Positions 31,775-40,385 of a stretch of DNA of 64,000 nt are shown here, one piece after another (the first letter of the stretch is position 1; each line of letters opens with the position of its first letter). The translations under genes were made by a program, and so were the position numbers. Below the pieces are notes generated by a model. That model had not been told where the DNA came from, searched no databases, and saw only the letters and a list, made by a program, of their open reading frames with translations. Source of the stretch: Prostheceraeus crozeri (Eukaryota > Platyhelminthes > Polycladida > Euryleptidae); assembly GCA_907163375.1 (NCBI GenBank), contig CAJQUW010011298.1:1-64000 (forward strand). Direction: 5' to 3'.

Positions 31775-34700
31775 ATGGAAAATACCAAGTTTTATTGTGT
31801 CTTATGTAAAAAAAAGTTGCAAACAAAAAGAAGTTATCAATCTCATTTAAATAGTAAATTGCATTTACAAAATGTAGAACGAGTTGATGAAGGAAATATA
31901 TTAAAATTAAATAGTTATAAAAACTATCTAGAAACATTGCCTACTGATATAAAAGTTAAAAAAATGTTTGATGATTATTCACATTCGGAATATAAAAAAG
32001 TTTTTAATAGTGAAGATGAGACCATACAAACCGAAGGTTCTAGGGCTTCGCCCGTACCAGATGGAAGATATTTATTTAGCGATACTGATGAATTTGATGA
32101 AGCTGAACGAAACGATGAAGCCGTAACAGATATAAAATATTTATTTAATCAGTCTTTTGAATATAATGAAACCGATAAAACTTTTTCTGATATTCTAACC
32201 AACTTTTATAATATATTTAAGAAATCTTTCAAATGTTATATGAATGTAGAAGTACTTTATACAAAAAATGGACCTGATGGAATTCCTGAAGAAATAATAC
32301 AAGGACATTTTACAAATTCACAAGAAATTCATAATGTAAATGATATACAACCCATATTTGAATCGATGATACTTAAATTAGAAAATTGTATAATTGAAGC
32401 CCAGTTACGTGAATCTGGTTGGAGATTTGTTAAAATACTATCTAAGAAAATAGTAATTGATAAATATAAAAATAATACTGGTGGTAGTTATGTTCCTTTG
32501 CCTTTCAGTTCACCGCAAATAATCAACATAAAAAATGAAGATGATTATTGTTTTCTGTGGAGTATTATAGCACATTTACATCCTGCAGAATATCATAAAG
32601 AAAGACTAAGTCATTATAATAAAGAAGAATACATAAATGAATTTGATCTTTCTGATGGCTTAGATGAATTTCCATATGATTATAATAGGTTAAAAAAGTT
32701 TCATAAAAAGAATAAAAATTTAATAGAAGTAAATGTTTTTGAATTAAATGTGAATTATGTTTCTATTGGTAAAATTACTCCACTTTACTCAGATTCAAAA
32801 AAATTTTATTTGAATAATAAAAATTTATGCCAATCAGAAATAGTATATAATGATAGAGGAAATTACATGCATCATAATATTTTTTACCAAGGAAATATAA
32901 TATGTACTGAAAAATCTGAACTTGTTAAAACACTATCACCAATAATGATTAATCATAATAATTATAAAGGACGTACTGATGATTATAATTACAAATATTC
33001 ATCTTTATCTTCAGAATATCAACAAAAATTAGAAAATTTAAATGAAAGTTTACAAAAATGTAAAATAGATTATCAACAACAAACAAAAATGTTACTACAA
33101 GAATATCACCATAAATATCAAAATAAGATAGAAACAATTCAAAAATTAAATGAAGAAAATAATAAAAAATTAAATAATAAAGAATTAAATAATGAAGAAA
33201 ATAAAGAATCGGCTAAAGCCAGAGGAGCTTCGCTCCGATTAAATGAATGTTTAAAAAAATGTCTACAACAATATAAAGAACAATATGATAAAGAATATAT
33301 TTATCAGCTACAAATATTAAATCAAAATTATTATCAAAATACATTTAATATTACAAAAGAAATTAATGAAACACATGAAATATATAAAGATGAATTTGAA
33401 AAACTAGAACAGTCAAAACAACCAGCACAAGCGAATATATTATATTATCAGGGTCATTTTATATTGTGTAAAGATGTTTCTATATTTACAAAAACTTCAG
33501 ATAATAAAAATTTTCCTTGTCTTCAATGTATGACAAGTTTTAGAACTTTAGAAGAAATGAATAGACATTTGGAGAATTGTCAACAAAACGAAGCAGTTCA
33601 AAATACTTTTCCTAAAGATGATTATTTAGAATATAATAAATGGTATTTTAAAAATAAAGTACCCTTTACTATTTATTGTGATTTTGAAGCATATAATGTT
33701 AATATGACACAAAATCAAACGGAAAGTTCCAGGGCTTCACCCGATTCTAAAAATGATAATTCTGAAAATGGTACGGGCCAATTAGAACCTTCGGTTTTTA
33801 ATTATGAAAAAAGTGCATCTGAACAAAGTAAAGAAAAATATTTATTTGAACAAAAACCATTATGTTGGGGAATGTACATTCATTCAAATTATCCTGAATT
33901 ATTGAAATCAGAATATTTTCAATACTATGGTGAAGATAGTTCAGAAATGTTTACAAAGAAAGTAGAAGAATTACAAAATTATTTTTCACAATTGCTTGAA
34001 ACAAATATACCGATGATGCCATTAACAGAAAAAGAAAAATTAAATTTTATTAATGAAACAAAATGTTATTACTGTGGAAGAGAATTTACAAAAAATTATA
34101 AAAATGGCAAAGGTAGATATCTTGATAAGGTAAAAGATCATGATCATCTAAATGGATTATATAGAGGTGCAGCACATAATTCTTGTAATCTTAATGCTAA
34201 TAAATTTAAATATAACTTTGTTCCTTTATATTTCTATAATGGTTCTAAATATGATTTCCATCTAGTAATGAAAGATTTATTTTCATCTGAAAAATTACAA
34301 CAACAACAAATAAATGTACTATGTAAAACAGAAGAAGAATATTTTTCAATGCAATTAGGTTGTATTAGAATTTTAGATGCATTTAGATTTTTTACTCCTT
34401 ATTCATTAGATGTTATGGGAAAAACTTTGAAATCTGAACAATGTAAAATATTAAATAAATATAATTTAAAACCTTTAAAAGGAATATTTCCGTATGAGTA
34501 CATAACTGGAGATTTTAATTCTGTGAATAAAATTATGGAAGAAGAACAACTTCCTCCAATAAATAAATTTAAATCAACATTAAAACAATCAAAATTATCT
34601 GACGAAGACTATGCAGAAGCTGAAAAGAATTGGAGAGAGTTAAATTGTAAAACAATGTATGATTATACAATGAAATATCTTCAGATAGATGTATTAATAC

Positions 34701-36298
34701 TAGCTGATCTTTTCGAAAACTTTCGTGACATGTGTTTAGAATATTACGGAATAGATCCATGTTATTGTTATTCTACACCAGGTTTAACATGGTTAGCAGG
34801 ATTAAAACATACAAATGTTAAACTTAAACATTATAAAGAAAATACATATGATAAATTATTATTTTTTGAATCTGGAATTAGAGGTGGAGTTTCATCAGTT
34901 TTAGGTAATCGTTATATACAGTGTTACAATAAAAAAGTAAATCCTGATGATTATGGAATAATGAAACCTTTATCTCCAGAAGAAAGCGATCAGTTTATAA
35001 AATTGTTTAATCAAAATATAGAAGGACTTATACCAAATGAAGATAGTCAAGCAGCAGTTGATGAAATCATGAGAGAAAACTATTTGTTATATTATGATTT
35101 TAATAGCTTATATTCTTCTTGCATGATACAAGAATTACCAACAGGTGAAATGTCATGGTGTAATATTCTTGATTATCAAAAAACCTATGATGGAGATTAT
35201 AATCATGGTTATATATATGAAGTTGATTTAGTATATCCTGATGAAATAAAAGATAAAACAAAATATTTTCCTTTCTGTCCCGAAAACAAAATTCCCAATA
35301 TAGAAGATTTTTCAGATTATCAAAAATCTTTAATTCCTAAGAAATACAGACCAACAAAAAAACTTATGTTAACACAAAGTAATAAAGGAAAGTATGTTGT
35401 TGAAGGAAGAATGCTAGATTGGTATTTAGAACATGGAATGATTCTCACCAAAATACATCGAAAACTATTTTATCAAAAATCTAAATGGTTAAAAGATTAT
35501 ATTGAGTTCAATATTGAAAAACGCAAAATATCTAAAAGAAATAAAGATGATTTTGGAAACGTTTTCTTCAAATTAATGAATAATGCATTTTATGGTAAGA
35601 CTTTAGAAAATGTGCGTATTAGACAAAATATTGAAATAGTTTATGATAAAGATAGGTTTCAAAATTTAACAAGGAAACCTACATATAAAAGAACTACTAG
35701 ATTTAGTGATGAACTATGTGCTGTACACTTACGTCGAATTAGCGTAAAACATGATAAGTTTAATTTTATTGGATTCACTATATTAGAATTAGCTAAACTA
35801 TTTATGTATAGATTTATATATGATTATTTAGCACCTGCTTATGGCAAAAACTATAAATTACACTTTACAGATACCGATTCTGTTTTCTTAGAATTAACAA
35901 TACCGTATAATTCTTCACTTGATGAAGAAATTAATAAAATAAAAGATATCATTCATCCTTCTGATTTATGTAAAGTAAAAGATGAATTAGAAGGACATGA
36001 AGATTTCATAACAGAAGCTATATTTTTAAAATCTAAATGTTACTGTTATGATACAACTAATAATATTAAAACACATAAAACATTAAAAGGAATTTCAAAG
36101 GCATCAGTGGCTAATCAAATAACATTTCAAGATTATAAAAATCCATTATTTAATAATAAAATAAAAACAGCATGTAATTATAGACTTAATTCAAAAAAAC
36201 ATAACATGTATTTAAAAGAAGAACATAAATTGGCATTAGATCCATTTGATGATAAAAGAAAAATTTTACCTGATGGAATAACTACTGAACCTTTTTAA
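31775..36298 (+). CDS. Protein-primed family B DNA polymerase
   Basis: 1,507 residues. N-terminal C2H2 finger (Cys8, Cys11, His24, His30), a conserved-looking domain about 235-400, a Gln/Asn/Lys-rich coiled-coil (about 405-560), a second Cys/His finger (Cys582, Cys585, Cys603). Exonuclease motifs: Exo I Asp636/Glu638 (CDFEAY), Exo II Asn822/Asp827, Exo III Tyr968/Asp972. Inserted after Exo I is an HNH/endonuclease-VII-like zinc region (Cys764, Cys767, DHDHLNG). Polymerase motifs: A with Asp1108 (DFNSLY), B with Lys1266-Tyr1273-Gly1274, C with Asp1366/Asp1368 (TDTDS). Replicates the linear element by protein priming at the ITRs. Longer than usual because of the N-terminal extension. Three hairpin elements are inserted in frame. 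Confidence 0.95.
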   Translation: MENTKFYCVLCKKKLQTKRSYQSHLNSKLHLQNVERVDEGNILKLNSYKNYLETLPTDIKVKKMFDDYSHSEYKKVFNSEDETIQTEGSRASPVPDGRYLFSDTDEFDEAERNDEAVTDIKYLFNQSFEYNETDKTFSDILTNFYNIFKKSFKCYMNVEVLYTKNGPDGIPEEIIQGHFTNSQEIHNVNDIQPIFESMILKLENCIIEAQLRESGWRFVKILSKKIVIDKYKNNTGGSYVPLPFSSPQIINIKNEDDYCFLWSIIAHLHPAEYHKERLSHYNKEEYINEFDLSDGLDEFPYDYNRLKKFHKKNKNLIEVNVFELNVNYVSIGKITPLYSDSKKFYLNNKNLCQSEIVYNDRGNYMHHNIFYQGNIICTEKSELVKTLSPIMINHNNYKGRTDDYNYKYSSLSSEYQQKLENLNESLQKCKIDYQQQTKMLLQEYHHKYQNKIETIQKLNEENNKKLNNKELNNEENKESAKARGASLRLNECLKKCLQQYKEQYDKEYIYQLQILNQNYYQNTFNITKEINETHEIYKDEFEKLEQSKQPAQANILYYQGHFILCKDVSIFTKTSDNKNFPCLQCMTSFRTLEEMNRHLENCQQNEAVQNTFPKDDYLEYNKWYFKNKVPFTIYCDFEAYNVNMTQNQTESSRASPDSKNDNSENGTGQLEPSVFNYEKSASEQSKEKYLFEQKPLCWGMYIHSNYPELLKSEYFQYYGEDSSEMFTKKVEELQNYFSQLLETNIPMMPLTEKEKLNFINETKCYYCGREFTKNYKNGKGRYLDKVKDHDHLNGLYRGAAHNSCNLNANKFKYNFVPLYFYNGSKYDFHLVMKDLFSSEKLQQQQINVLCKTEEEYFSMQLGCIRILDAFRFFTPYSLDVMGKTLKSEQCKILNKYNLKPLKGIFPYEYITGDFNSVNKIMEEEQLPPINKFKSTLKQSKLSDEDYAEAEKNWRELNCKTMYDYTMKYLQIDVLILADLFENFRDMCLEYYGIDPCYCYSTPGLTWLAGLKHTNVKLKHYKENTYDKLLFFESGIRGGVSSVLGNRYIQCYNKKVNPDDYGIMKPLSPEESDQFIKLFNQNIEGLIPNEDSQAAVDEIMRENYLLYYDFNSLYSSCMIQELPTGEMSWCNILDYQKTYDGDYNHGYIYEVDLVYPDEIKDKTKYFPFCPENKIPNIEDFSDYQKSLIPKKYRPTKKLMLTQSNKGKYVVEGRMLDWYLEHGMILTKIHRKLFYQKSKWLKDYIEFNIEKRKISKRNKDDFGNVFFKLMNNAFYGKTLENVRIRQNIEIVYDKDRFQNLTRKPTYKRTTRFSDELCAVHLRRISVKHDKFNFIGFTILELAKLFMYRFIYDYLAPAYGKNYKLHFTDTDSVFLELTIPYNSSLDEEINKIKDIIHPSDLCKVKDELEGHEDFITEAIFLKSKCYCYDTTNNIKTHKTLKGISKASVANQITFQDYKNPLFNNKIKTACNYRLNSKKHNMYLKEEHKLALDPFDDKRKILPDGITTEPF
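32029..32053. repeat. Double GC-rich hairpin in the polymerase gene
   Basis: AACC-GAA-GGTT (32029-32039) and GGGC-TTC-GCCC (32043-32053). It encodes TEGSRASP near residue 87, in the same phase as the hairpin pair in the preceding gene. Confidence 0.8.
33211..33236. repeat. Double GC-rich hairpin in the polymerase gene
   Basis: GGC-TAAA-GCC (33211-33220) and GGAGC-TTC-GCTCC (33224-33236). The same two hairpins in the same order occur intergenically at 29295-29321. Encodes AKARGASLR in the coiled-coil part of the polymerase, in frame. Confidence 0.8.
33721..33796. repeat. Decayed hairpin pair and a third hairpin in the polymerase gene
   Basis: GGAAAGTTCC with GGGC-TTC-ACCC (33721-33742) is a mutated version of the 32029 pair, encoding ESSRASPD. 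A further AACC-TTC-GGTT lies at 33786-33796. They fall in a variable insertion after the Exo I motif. Confidence 0.7.
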
Positions 36299-36438
36299 TT
36301 TTCTAATTTCTAAGATAGACAAATTTCATATATACATAAAATAAAAAATATTATAACACTATATTTGTACATTTTTATCACTCCGCGAAAATATTTTCTA
36401 TCGACTTTCAGTCGGGGCGAAGCCCCTCGAGGCGAAGC
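36299..36438. other. Convergent intergenic region
   Basis: About 140 bp between the ends of the polymerase (+) and ATPase (-) genes. AT-rich apart from the hairpin pair at 36414-36440. A likely place for both transcripts to end: AATAAA-like ATAAAATAAAAAAT at about 36337 on the plus strand. Confidence 0.4.
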
Positions 36439-36440
36439 CT
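36414..36440. repeat. Double GC-rich hairpin at the ATPase stop
   Basis: GGGGC-GAA-GCCCC (36414-36426) and AGGC-GAA-GCCT (36430-36440). The ATPase TAG stop (36439-36441) starts in the second hairpin. It also separates the convergent polymerase and ATPase genes. Confidence 0.8.
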
Positions 36441-37206
36441 AGTCAGAGAACAATTGTTCGATAACTCTTTCATGAATTTTTTTATCAATATTAATTGTAA
36501 TGAAGCCATAATCTTTTGACCAAGCATTGTTACACGATTGTTTAAATTCATCTTTATTTCTTACACATAAATCTCTTAACAAATCACTTAAGTTTCTTGC
36601 ATTTATTTCAAATAGTATAAATATATTTGCATTCTTTCTAATAACACTTCCGTCTAATGAATACATACTTTGTGTTAAATAAAATACACTACAGTTATTA
36701 TGTCTACCTCTTGTGAAATAATTTCTCTGAACTGACTGATTTCTATCATTAACACAATCATCAAAAATTACACAATGTTTCATTGTTTTATCTAGTTTAC
36801 TAGGATCTTGCATATTACCACTATCATCTATTAATTGTATCTTTATATGGTTATTTTTATTAGATTCTACTAACTGATTATTTTTTGCTGCTTCTTCACA
36901 CCACGAACTTATTTCTTCTTCATCTTCAGATTTTTCATATTCTTTGAATAATGAAGCAATTGCTGTTTTTTTAAGATTATTTTCAAATCCATATTTTAAA
37001 AATTGATAGACGGGTTGTTCTGCCGTTGTTGTATAAATTATAAGATTGTTATAATCCAAAAAATTTGGAGTCGTTAAAATTTTAAACAATAGATACGTTT
37101 TTCCACATCCTGATCTTCCACAAATAACTGACAAAACTTTATTAGATAAATTTGGATGATGATTAAATTTAAGTTTTTTTTTATTTAATGGTAGTACTTC
37201 ACTCAT
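36439..37206 (-). CDS. Genome-packaging ATPase (FtsK/HerA, A32-like)
   Basis: 255 residues. Walker A GRSGCGKT at 30-37, Walker B CVIFDD at 145-150, and a sensor-type FYLTQS at 175-180 that places it in the HerA/FtsK packaging group known from Polintons, virophages and large DNA viruses. Powers loading of the DNA into the capsid. Residues 88-125 form a charged insertion between the Walker motifs. First in map order of a four-gene minus-strand block with the penton-like protein upstream. ATG 37206 follows AATTAAAAA. Confidence 0.92.
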   Translation of the reverse strand: MSEVLPLNKKKLKFNHHPNLSNKVLSVICGRSGCGKTYLLFKILTTPNFLDYNNLIIYTTTAEQPVYQFLKYGFENNLKKTAIASLFKEYEKSEDEEEISSWCEEAAKNNQLVESNKNNHIKIQLIDDSGNMQDPSKLDKTMKHCVIFDDCVNDRNQSVQRNYFTRGRHNNCSVFYLTQSMYSLDGSVIRKNANIFILFEINARNLSDLLRDLCVRNKDEFKQSCNNAWSKDYGFITINIDKKIHERVIEQLFSD

Positions 37207-37287
37207 TTTTTAATTAAAAAAAATTATTTTTATTTTATTTTTATTTCTAAAGAAGAAGAAGAAAATTAAACTTCTCTAGCTTCGCGT

Positions 37288-37304
37288 GGGAGTTTATACC
37301 TCCC
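37288..37304. repeat. Hairpin enclosing the penton-gene stop
   Basis: GGGAG (37288-37292) pairs with CTCCC (37300-37304); the TAA stop of the minus-strand gene occupies the loop (37294-37296). The loop is seven bases, longer than in the other family members. Confidence 0.65.
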
Positions 37305-38082
37305 GAACCAAAAGATCTATCATAATCTCTTCACCTCCAAAATTTATTTCTTGTCCTTTTTCATCAGTGATTCTAATGCCAATGTTGTTAATAGTTTTTC
37401 TTGTAATAGGAAAATATATTAATGTTTGTGGAATTACATTTAATCTATAACCAATGGGTACAGTAAAAGCTGGAAAACTGAATATTAAATTTGACAATTT
37501 ATCATTTATATATCCTCCTTCAATAATGTCACAATGTACAACAATTGAATTTATTTCAGTTATTTTTGGAATCTTCTCACCTAAATGATAACCTTGACTA
37601 TAGGTTTGTTTATTAAATCCTAATAGCTTTGACAATGATCTATCATGATTAAAATCAACTTGATGATTTTCGTCTAAAGTAAGAGAAAATTTATTAACTG
37701 CCGGTTCAACTGCAAAATGTAATTGTTTCTTATCTTTAAATGGTATACCTAAATGTCTCTTAATTTCATTTGATATTGTTTCAACTTCGTAAGAACCAGG
37801 AAGAAAAGTTAATATTTTCCACGTTTTGCCTTTATCAGTAGAATATCTAAATTGATCATTCACATCTTTGATAACGTTTTGAATAGTGTTAAATGTAGAG
37901 AAACTAGTCAATGCAATTTGATAATTTTTATTTTGTTCCAAATGTAGAATGGGTTCTAAATTACAAGTGTGTGATGAAGTAGTTGTTATAATTTTAAACG
38001 TCGTACTAAATTTTGATGAACCCAAAATCTCTATCAAATTTTCTAAATGATTATTAATTTTGTCTAAATCTGCTGAACACAT
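37294..38082 (-). CDS. Minor capsid (penton-like) protein
   Basis: 262 residues, beta-rich, of the size and position of the Polinton minor capsid protein, which is predicted to form a single jelly-roll pentamer at capsid vertices. It sits next to the ATPase, the usual arrangement. The C-terminal part has repeated hydrophobic strands (for example IYFPITRKTINNIGIRITDE, about 222-241) ending in a strand pattern typical of a jelly roll. No catalytic motif. The TAA stop lies in the loop of a GGGAG/CTCCC hairpin (37288-37304). Assignment rests on context and composition. Confidence 0.7.
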   Translation of the reverse strand: MCSADLDKINNHLENLIEILGSSKFSTTFKIITTTSSHTCNLEPILHLEQNKNYQIALTSFSTFNTIQNVIKDVNDQFRYSTDKGKTWKILTFLPGSYEVETISNEIKRHLGIPFKDKKQLHFAVEPAVNKFSLTLDENHQVDFNHDRSLSKLLGFNKQTYSQGYHLGEKIPKITEINSIVVHCDIIEGGYINDKLSNLIFSFPAFTVPIGYRLNVIPQTLIYFPITRKTINNIGIRITDEKGQEINFGGEEIMIDLLVREV

Positions 38083-38167
38083 TTTTAAACTAAAAAAATT
38101 AAATAAATATTTTTTTATGAAATATTTTTTTTATAAAAAATTAAAAACAACAACATATTTCAGCTAC

Positions 38168-38199
38168 GGGCGAAGCCCTGGAGGACATCAGAGATGTCC
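38168..38199. repeat. Double GC-rich hairpin at a stop codon
   Basis: GGGC-GAA-GCCC (38168-38178) and a perfect seven-base-pair stem GGACATC-AGA-GATGTCC (38183-38199). The TGA stop of the 273-residue gene (38188-38190) lies within the second hairpin. Confidence 0.8.
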
Positions 38200-39009
38200 G
38201 GTTATACTTTTATAATCCTCTTCATTTAGAATCTCCTTTTCTAACAGTCTTTTCAATATAGCATGAATTTCATTGAAACTAGAATTATGTCCTTCTTTTA
38301 TTGCAGATATTAAAATATTTAATCTATTTAGTAATTCTTGTGGATCATCTGGTAAAAATACAGTTGTTTCAGTTTTCTGTTTTTCAGATAAACCTTTCCC
38401 TACTTTAACTCCCGTTGATAATAAATTTTCTAATTGTTTATAACGTCTAAGAGATTTTACTGCACCAACTCTGTCTAACATAGCTTTATATTTTATGAGA
38501 TCTTCTACAGCATAATTATTTAAATCTGCTCCTCTTAAAAGATTAACAAAATTTCTATCTAAATTAAAAGGAGATTTATCTGGTGAAAAAATTATACCTC
38601 GAAAAGGTTGTGGAAATATTTCTTTTTGTCCGAGATAAAATCTAGGTATTGTTTTTCCATCTATAAATGAAATAGAATGTTCAAATTGCATAGATTTTGG
38701 TAATTTCTTATTAATGTTTGATTCTAGTAATCCATAGTCATCTAATATAGTTTTGTGCTCTGGATCTGTTATATCAATTTGTTTATCATTATTTGTACTT
38801 TCTTTTTCAAGAGTTTTAAACGGTTTCATAGTTTTCTCAAAATCAGTTTTTACTTGCTCGGTTTGCTGCATTTTTTCAAACATATCAGATTGAATACCAG
38901 CTTTTATCATTCTATGTTGAAGATGATTTTCTTTCATAATATTTCTTTGTTTTATTAACTCTTCTAATTGTTTTATTCTTTTATAATTATCAGCTCTAAT
39001 TTTATCCAT
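38188..39009 (-). CDS. Polinton protein of unknown function, 273 residues
   Basis: I do not recognise the family with certainty; position next to the minor capsid gene suggests one of the conserved virion-associated Polinton proteins. The N-terminal third (1-70) is a charged helix or coiled coil. The middle (about 95-205) is a compact-looking domain with FIDGKTIPRFYLG and PFNLDRNFVNLLRG. The C-terminus is again helical. I chose ATG 39009 because it follows TTTTAAAA like the other starts in the element. An upstream ATG at 39075 would add 22 residues that look like translated leader. Confidence 0.6.
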   Translation of the reverse strand: MDKIRADNYKRIKQLEELIKQRNIMKENHLQHRMIKAGIQSDMFEKMQQTEQVKTDFEKTMKPFKTLEKESTNNDKQIDITDPEHKTILDDYGLLESNINKKLPKSMQFEHSISFIDGKTIPRFYLGQKEIFPQPFRGIIFSPDKSPFNLDRNFVNLLRGADLNNYAVEDLIKYKAMLDRVGAVKSLRRYKQLENLLSTGVKVGKGLSEKQKTETTVFLPDDPQELLNRLNILISAIKEGHNSSFNEIHAILKRLLEKEILNEEDYKSITGHL

Positions 39010-39130
39010 TTTTAAAATATAATATTTGAATTTTGTGGTAACATTGGAATACAGCAAAAACATTTTACTGAACAAATTATTTTTTTATTGCTTTGTTGTT
39101 TGACATCTTTTCGTTTAAAGTTTTCTCTTT

Positions 39131-39874
39131 TTAAGTTTTGTTTAATAAAGTTTTGTTTAATAAAGTTTTGCTTAAATTTTCGCTTAAAGTTTTTAGCTCT
39201 TCCAAAAAAATTTTATCATTTTCTTCATTAGAAATTTTACCACCAGTAAAAGTTTTACCATCACTAGAAATTTTACCATCCTGTCTATTCTTATCATCAA
39301 CTTTTTCGGACTGTAATTGAAAGGTTTGATTTACTTCATTAGCTATTTGATCAAATTTTTCAATCTCATCTAACGTAATAACATTATCATCACATACTCT
39401 TTGAAAGTAGTAATGTAGTTTATCATAGACTTCTTTAATATGTAAATGCTTAGTTTTTAATGATTTTCGTTTCTTAGTTATTAAAGATTTATCTAACATT
39501 GTAACAAGTGAAGTTGCAAAAACACCCGTACCTGTTAAAGCTGTAGCAACTACTGGAATTACTAAAACACCTGAAGATATAACAATTGTTAAAGCACCTA
39601 AACTTATTGTTAAGAATATGCCAATTCCTTGTGTTACATTCTTAACTTTAGTCCATCTCTTTCTTAATTTTTTATAATGCTCTAATCTTAATAATAATTG
39701 AGATTCCTTATCTTTCATATACCTTACTCTATCTTTGTGTTTTTCTATATTTAATTCACTTATTTTTAATTGAGATAACGAAGGATATATTCTTGCGGTT
39801 CCTTCCATTTCTGAAGTTCCTTCCATTTTTGTTTCATCCATTTCTGAAGTTCCTTCCACTTTTGTTTCATCCAT
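39131..39874 (-). CDS. Terminal Polinton membrane protein whose 5' end lies in the ITR
   Basis: 247 residues from ATG 39874. Residues 1-30 are Met-Glu-Gly-Thr-Ser type repeats. A charged helix (38-80) is followed by a hydrophobic Gly/Val/Ile-rich region (82-126) long enough for two membrane spans, then a basic helical stretch and a Lys/Asn/Ser-rich tail with small repeats at the end (KTLLNKT twice). Function unknown; two-span proteins near a Polinton end are common. The first about 35 codons and the promoter lie within the ITR, so a mirrored copy of them exists at the left end. Start chosen by the TTTAAAAATG context; an in-frame upstream GTG is not needed. Confidence 0.6.
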   Translation of the reverse strand: MDETKVEGTSEMDETKMEGTSEMEGTARIYPSLSQLKISELNIEKHKDRVRYMKDKESQLLLRLEHYKKLRKRWTKVKNVTQGIGIFLTISLGALTIVISSGVLVIPVVATALTGTGVFATSLVTMLDKSLITKKRKSLKTKHLHIKEVYDKLHYYFQRVCDDNVITLDEIEKFDQIANEVNQTFQLQSEKVDDKNRQDGKISSDGKTFTGGKISNEENDKIFLEELKTLSENLSKTLLNKTLLNKT

Positions 39875-40379
39875 TTTTAAAGAAATATTATTAGTCACAT
39901 GTTATATTTTAAAAACCTGAAAGATGGATAAAATTCATGAATTTGAAATTCTCAACTTTTATGATTTTCGGTGTCCTGGAACGGTCATGATTTAAGCAAT
40001 GAAAATTGTAATTCTCAAATTTGAGATTCTTAACTTTTATGATTTTCGGTGTCCTAGAACGGTCATGATTTAAGCAATGAAAAATGTCATAATCACAAAT
40101 TTGAGATTTTGAAAAATTTGAAAAACTGGGTATTTTTAAAAACGCCCAAATTTATGAATTTAGGTCTTCATAACCTGAAAAAGGGTTCAAATTCATGAAT
40201 TTATGTTGTTTTTAAAAATACCATTTTTTGAAAAAATGGTACTTTTTGAATGGACTAAATTCATGAGTTTAGGTCTTAAAAACCTGAAAAAAGGGTCTAA
40301 ATTCATGAATTTATGTCGTTTTTAAAGATACTATTTTTTTGAATTTTAGGTGTCCTGGAACGGTCTTTTGCCCATTACT
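39765..40379 (-). repeat. Polinton right inverted terminal repeat, 615 bp
   Basis: Mirror of the left ITR, starting at TTTAAT inside the terminal gene and ending at 40379 next to the second AACGTA. The outer about 475 bp shows no difference that I could find from the left copy. The coding part is 18 bp longer, equal to six residues of the N-terminal repeat. Confidence 0.95.
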
Positions 40380-40385
40380 AACGTA

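Larger units (their letters stand above)
22320..40379. mobile_element. Complete Maverick/Polinton element, 18,060 bp
   Basis: Both ends start AGTAATGGGCAAAAGACCG in inverted orientation and are flanked by the perfect 6-bp duplication AACGTA (22314-22319 and 40380-40385), the target-site length known for Polintons. ITRs are about 600 bp. Inside are all the hallmark genes: protein-primed PolB, rve integrase, adenain-like protease, packaging ATPase, and major and minor capsid proteins. All main frames are intact, and the element is markedly more AT-rich than the region to its right. Such elements are described both as self-synthesising transposons and as integrated virus-like genomes (adintovirus-type); the sequence alone cannot tell whether this copy makes particles. 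Confidence 0.97.
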
